From Lentisphaeria bacterium (GTDB taxonomy: Bacteria; Verrucomicrobiota; Lentisphaeria; Victivallales; JAUVCU01), in contig JAUVCU010000058.1 in assembly GCA_030590715.1 (NCBI GenBank), positions 1-8,055 on the forward strand: 8,055 nt of DNA, written 5' to 3'. The position numbers and the translations under genes were made by a program. How positions within the stretch are numbered: the stretch's first letter is position 1; each line of letters begins with the position of its first letter. The notes under the pieces were generated by a model. The model was not told where the DNA came from. It worked only from the letters and a program-made list of their open reading frames with translations, and made no database searches. Positions 7,683-8,055 of this stretch are shown here, in pieces.

Positions 7683-8055
7683 ATGAATTCTAGCACCCCC
7701 CCAAAAAAAGGCTGTCTCCTTAAACTCGTCATTTTCTCTGTCATTTTTTCAATTGTCTCCTATCTAATCCTGACCAGTTCCATTTTTCTAAAAAGCGTCG
7801 TGTTACCAGTGGCAGAATCAATAGCCGGAATTGAGATTGAAGTTGATGATATCAATGTAAGTCTTCTCAGCGGTAAAATAGAAATTGAAGGGTTAAAGTT
7901 GAATGACAAAAAAGGCCTGAACATAAAAGATGGTGATGTAAATCTGTCTTTCGGAGTTCTCGACCTTATAAGCGGCGGTATATCGGTAGAAAGCCTTGAC
8001 GTGAAATTCTTCGACATCGAAATTGCAGCACTAGAACAAACAACGCAAACGACAT
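7683..8055 (+). CDS. AsmA-like/DUF748-type membrane-anchored protein, N-terminal part (3' end outside window)
   Basis: The frame starts at ATG 7683 and stays open to the window edge, giving 124 residues. Upstream AAAGG (7671-7675) supports the start. The N-terminus is MNSSTPPKKG followed by one membrane helix (about residues 11-35, CLLKLVIFSVIFSIVSYLIL). The rest should lie in the periplasm. It alternates short beta strands in the AsmA style: LPVAESIAGIEIEVDDINVS, then SGKIEIEGLKLND, an IKDGDVNLSFGVLDLISGG segment and ISVESLDVKFFDIEI. This pattern of a conserved leucine-rich strand after a GKI or GGI turn is typical of AsmA-family (TamB, YdbH, YhdP relatives) bridge-like lipid transporters between inner and outer membranes. 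Family membership is inferred from pattern only, since most of the protein is missing. The C7-A7 run at 7696-7709 encodes TPPKK near the start. Confidence 0.7.
   Translation, partial: MNSSTPPKKGCLLKLVIFSVIFSIVSYLILTSSIFLKSVVLPVAESIAGIEIEVDDINVSLLSGKIEIEGLKLNDKKGLNIKDGDVNLSFGVLDLISGGISVESLDVKFFDIEIAALEQTTQTT
7696..7709 (+). repeat. Adjacent C7 and A7 homopolymer runs within a start-proximal coding region
   Basis: Seven C (7696-7702) followed directly by seven A (7703-7709) span codons 5-9 of the AsmA-like gene. Loss of one base would bring TAA 7765-7767 into frame, and gain of one base would bring TAA 7721-7723 into frame. Any single-base slip therefore shuts the gene off before or within its membrane helix. 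Confidence 0.8.

Noticed and set aside
7760..8017. Minus-strand 85-codon frame near the window end
   Set aside because: The + strand frame from 7683 has a ribosome-binding site, a membrane helix and an AsmA-like strand pattern, and it explains the region better.

Overview
The window looks like chromosomal DNA from a Gram-negative (diderm) bacterium of moderate-to-low GC. All recognisable genes lie on the + strand. The diderm reading rests on an ExbB/ExbD proton-channel pair, an exported protein with a Sec signal peptide, a TonB-like protein and an AsmA-like protein. A large TPR protein encoded beside exbB/exbD is a layout I associate with the PVC group (Lentisphaerota/Verrucomicrobiota/Planctomycetota). 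That placement is a weak inference and has not been tested by any search.

Region 1 (1-2814) is DNA housekeeping. It holds the C-terminal two-thirds of DNA gyrase subunit B (start outside the window), a 72-bp gap with several small dyads, and a complete recA. A very strong 14-bp hairpin ends recA. No terminator is visible between gyrB and recA, so they may be co-transcribed.

Region 2 (2839-7476) is a tight five-gene envelope operon. It encodes an 856-aa exported TPR-repeat protein, an ExbB/TolQ-family channel protein, an ExbD/TolR-family protein, a 242-aa single-pass protein with TonB-like features, and a 78-aa membrane-anchored zinc-ribbon protein that starts at TTG. Gaps are 11 nt or less and the last four genes overlap their neighbours by 11, 8 and 4 nt. 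The simplest model is an inner-membrane, proton-motive-force-driven ExbBD motor that works a TonB-like shaft, with the large periplasmic TPR protein as partner or scaffold. The zinc ribbon faces the cytoplasm and its role is unknown. This module is the most interesting part of the window.

Region 3 (7477-8055) is a 206-bp AT-rich intergenic stretch with two hairpins and a possible extended -10 promoter. It is followed by the start of a gene for an N-terminally anchored AsmA-like protein that runs off the window. Adjacent C7 and A7 homopolymer runs sit just after its start codon and could make it phase-variable.
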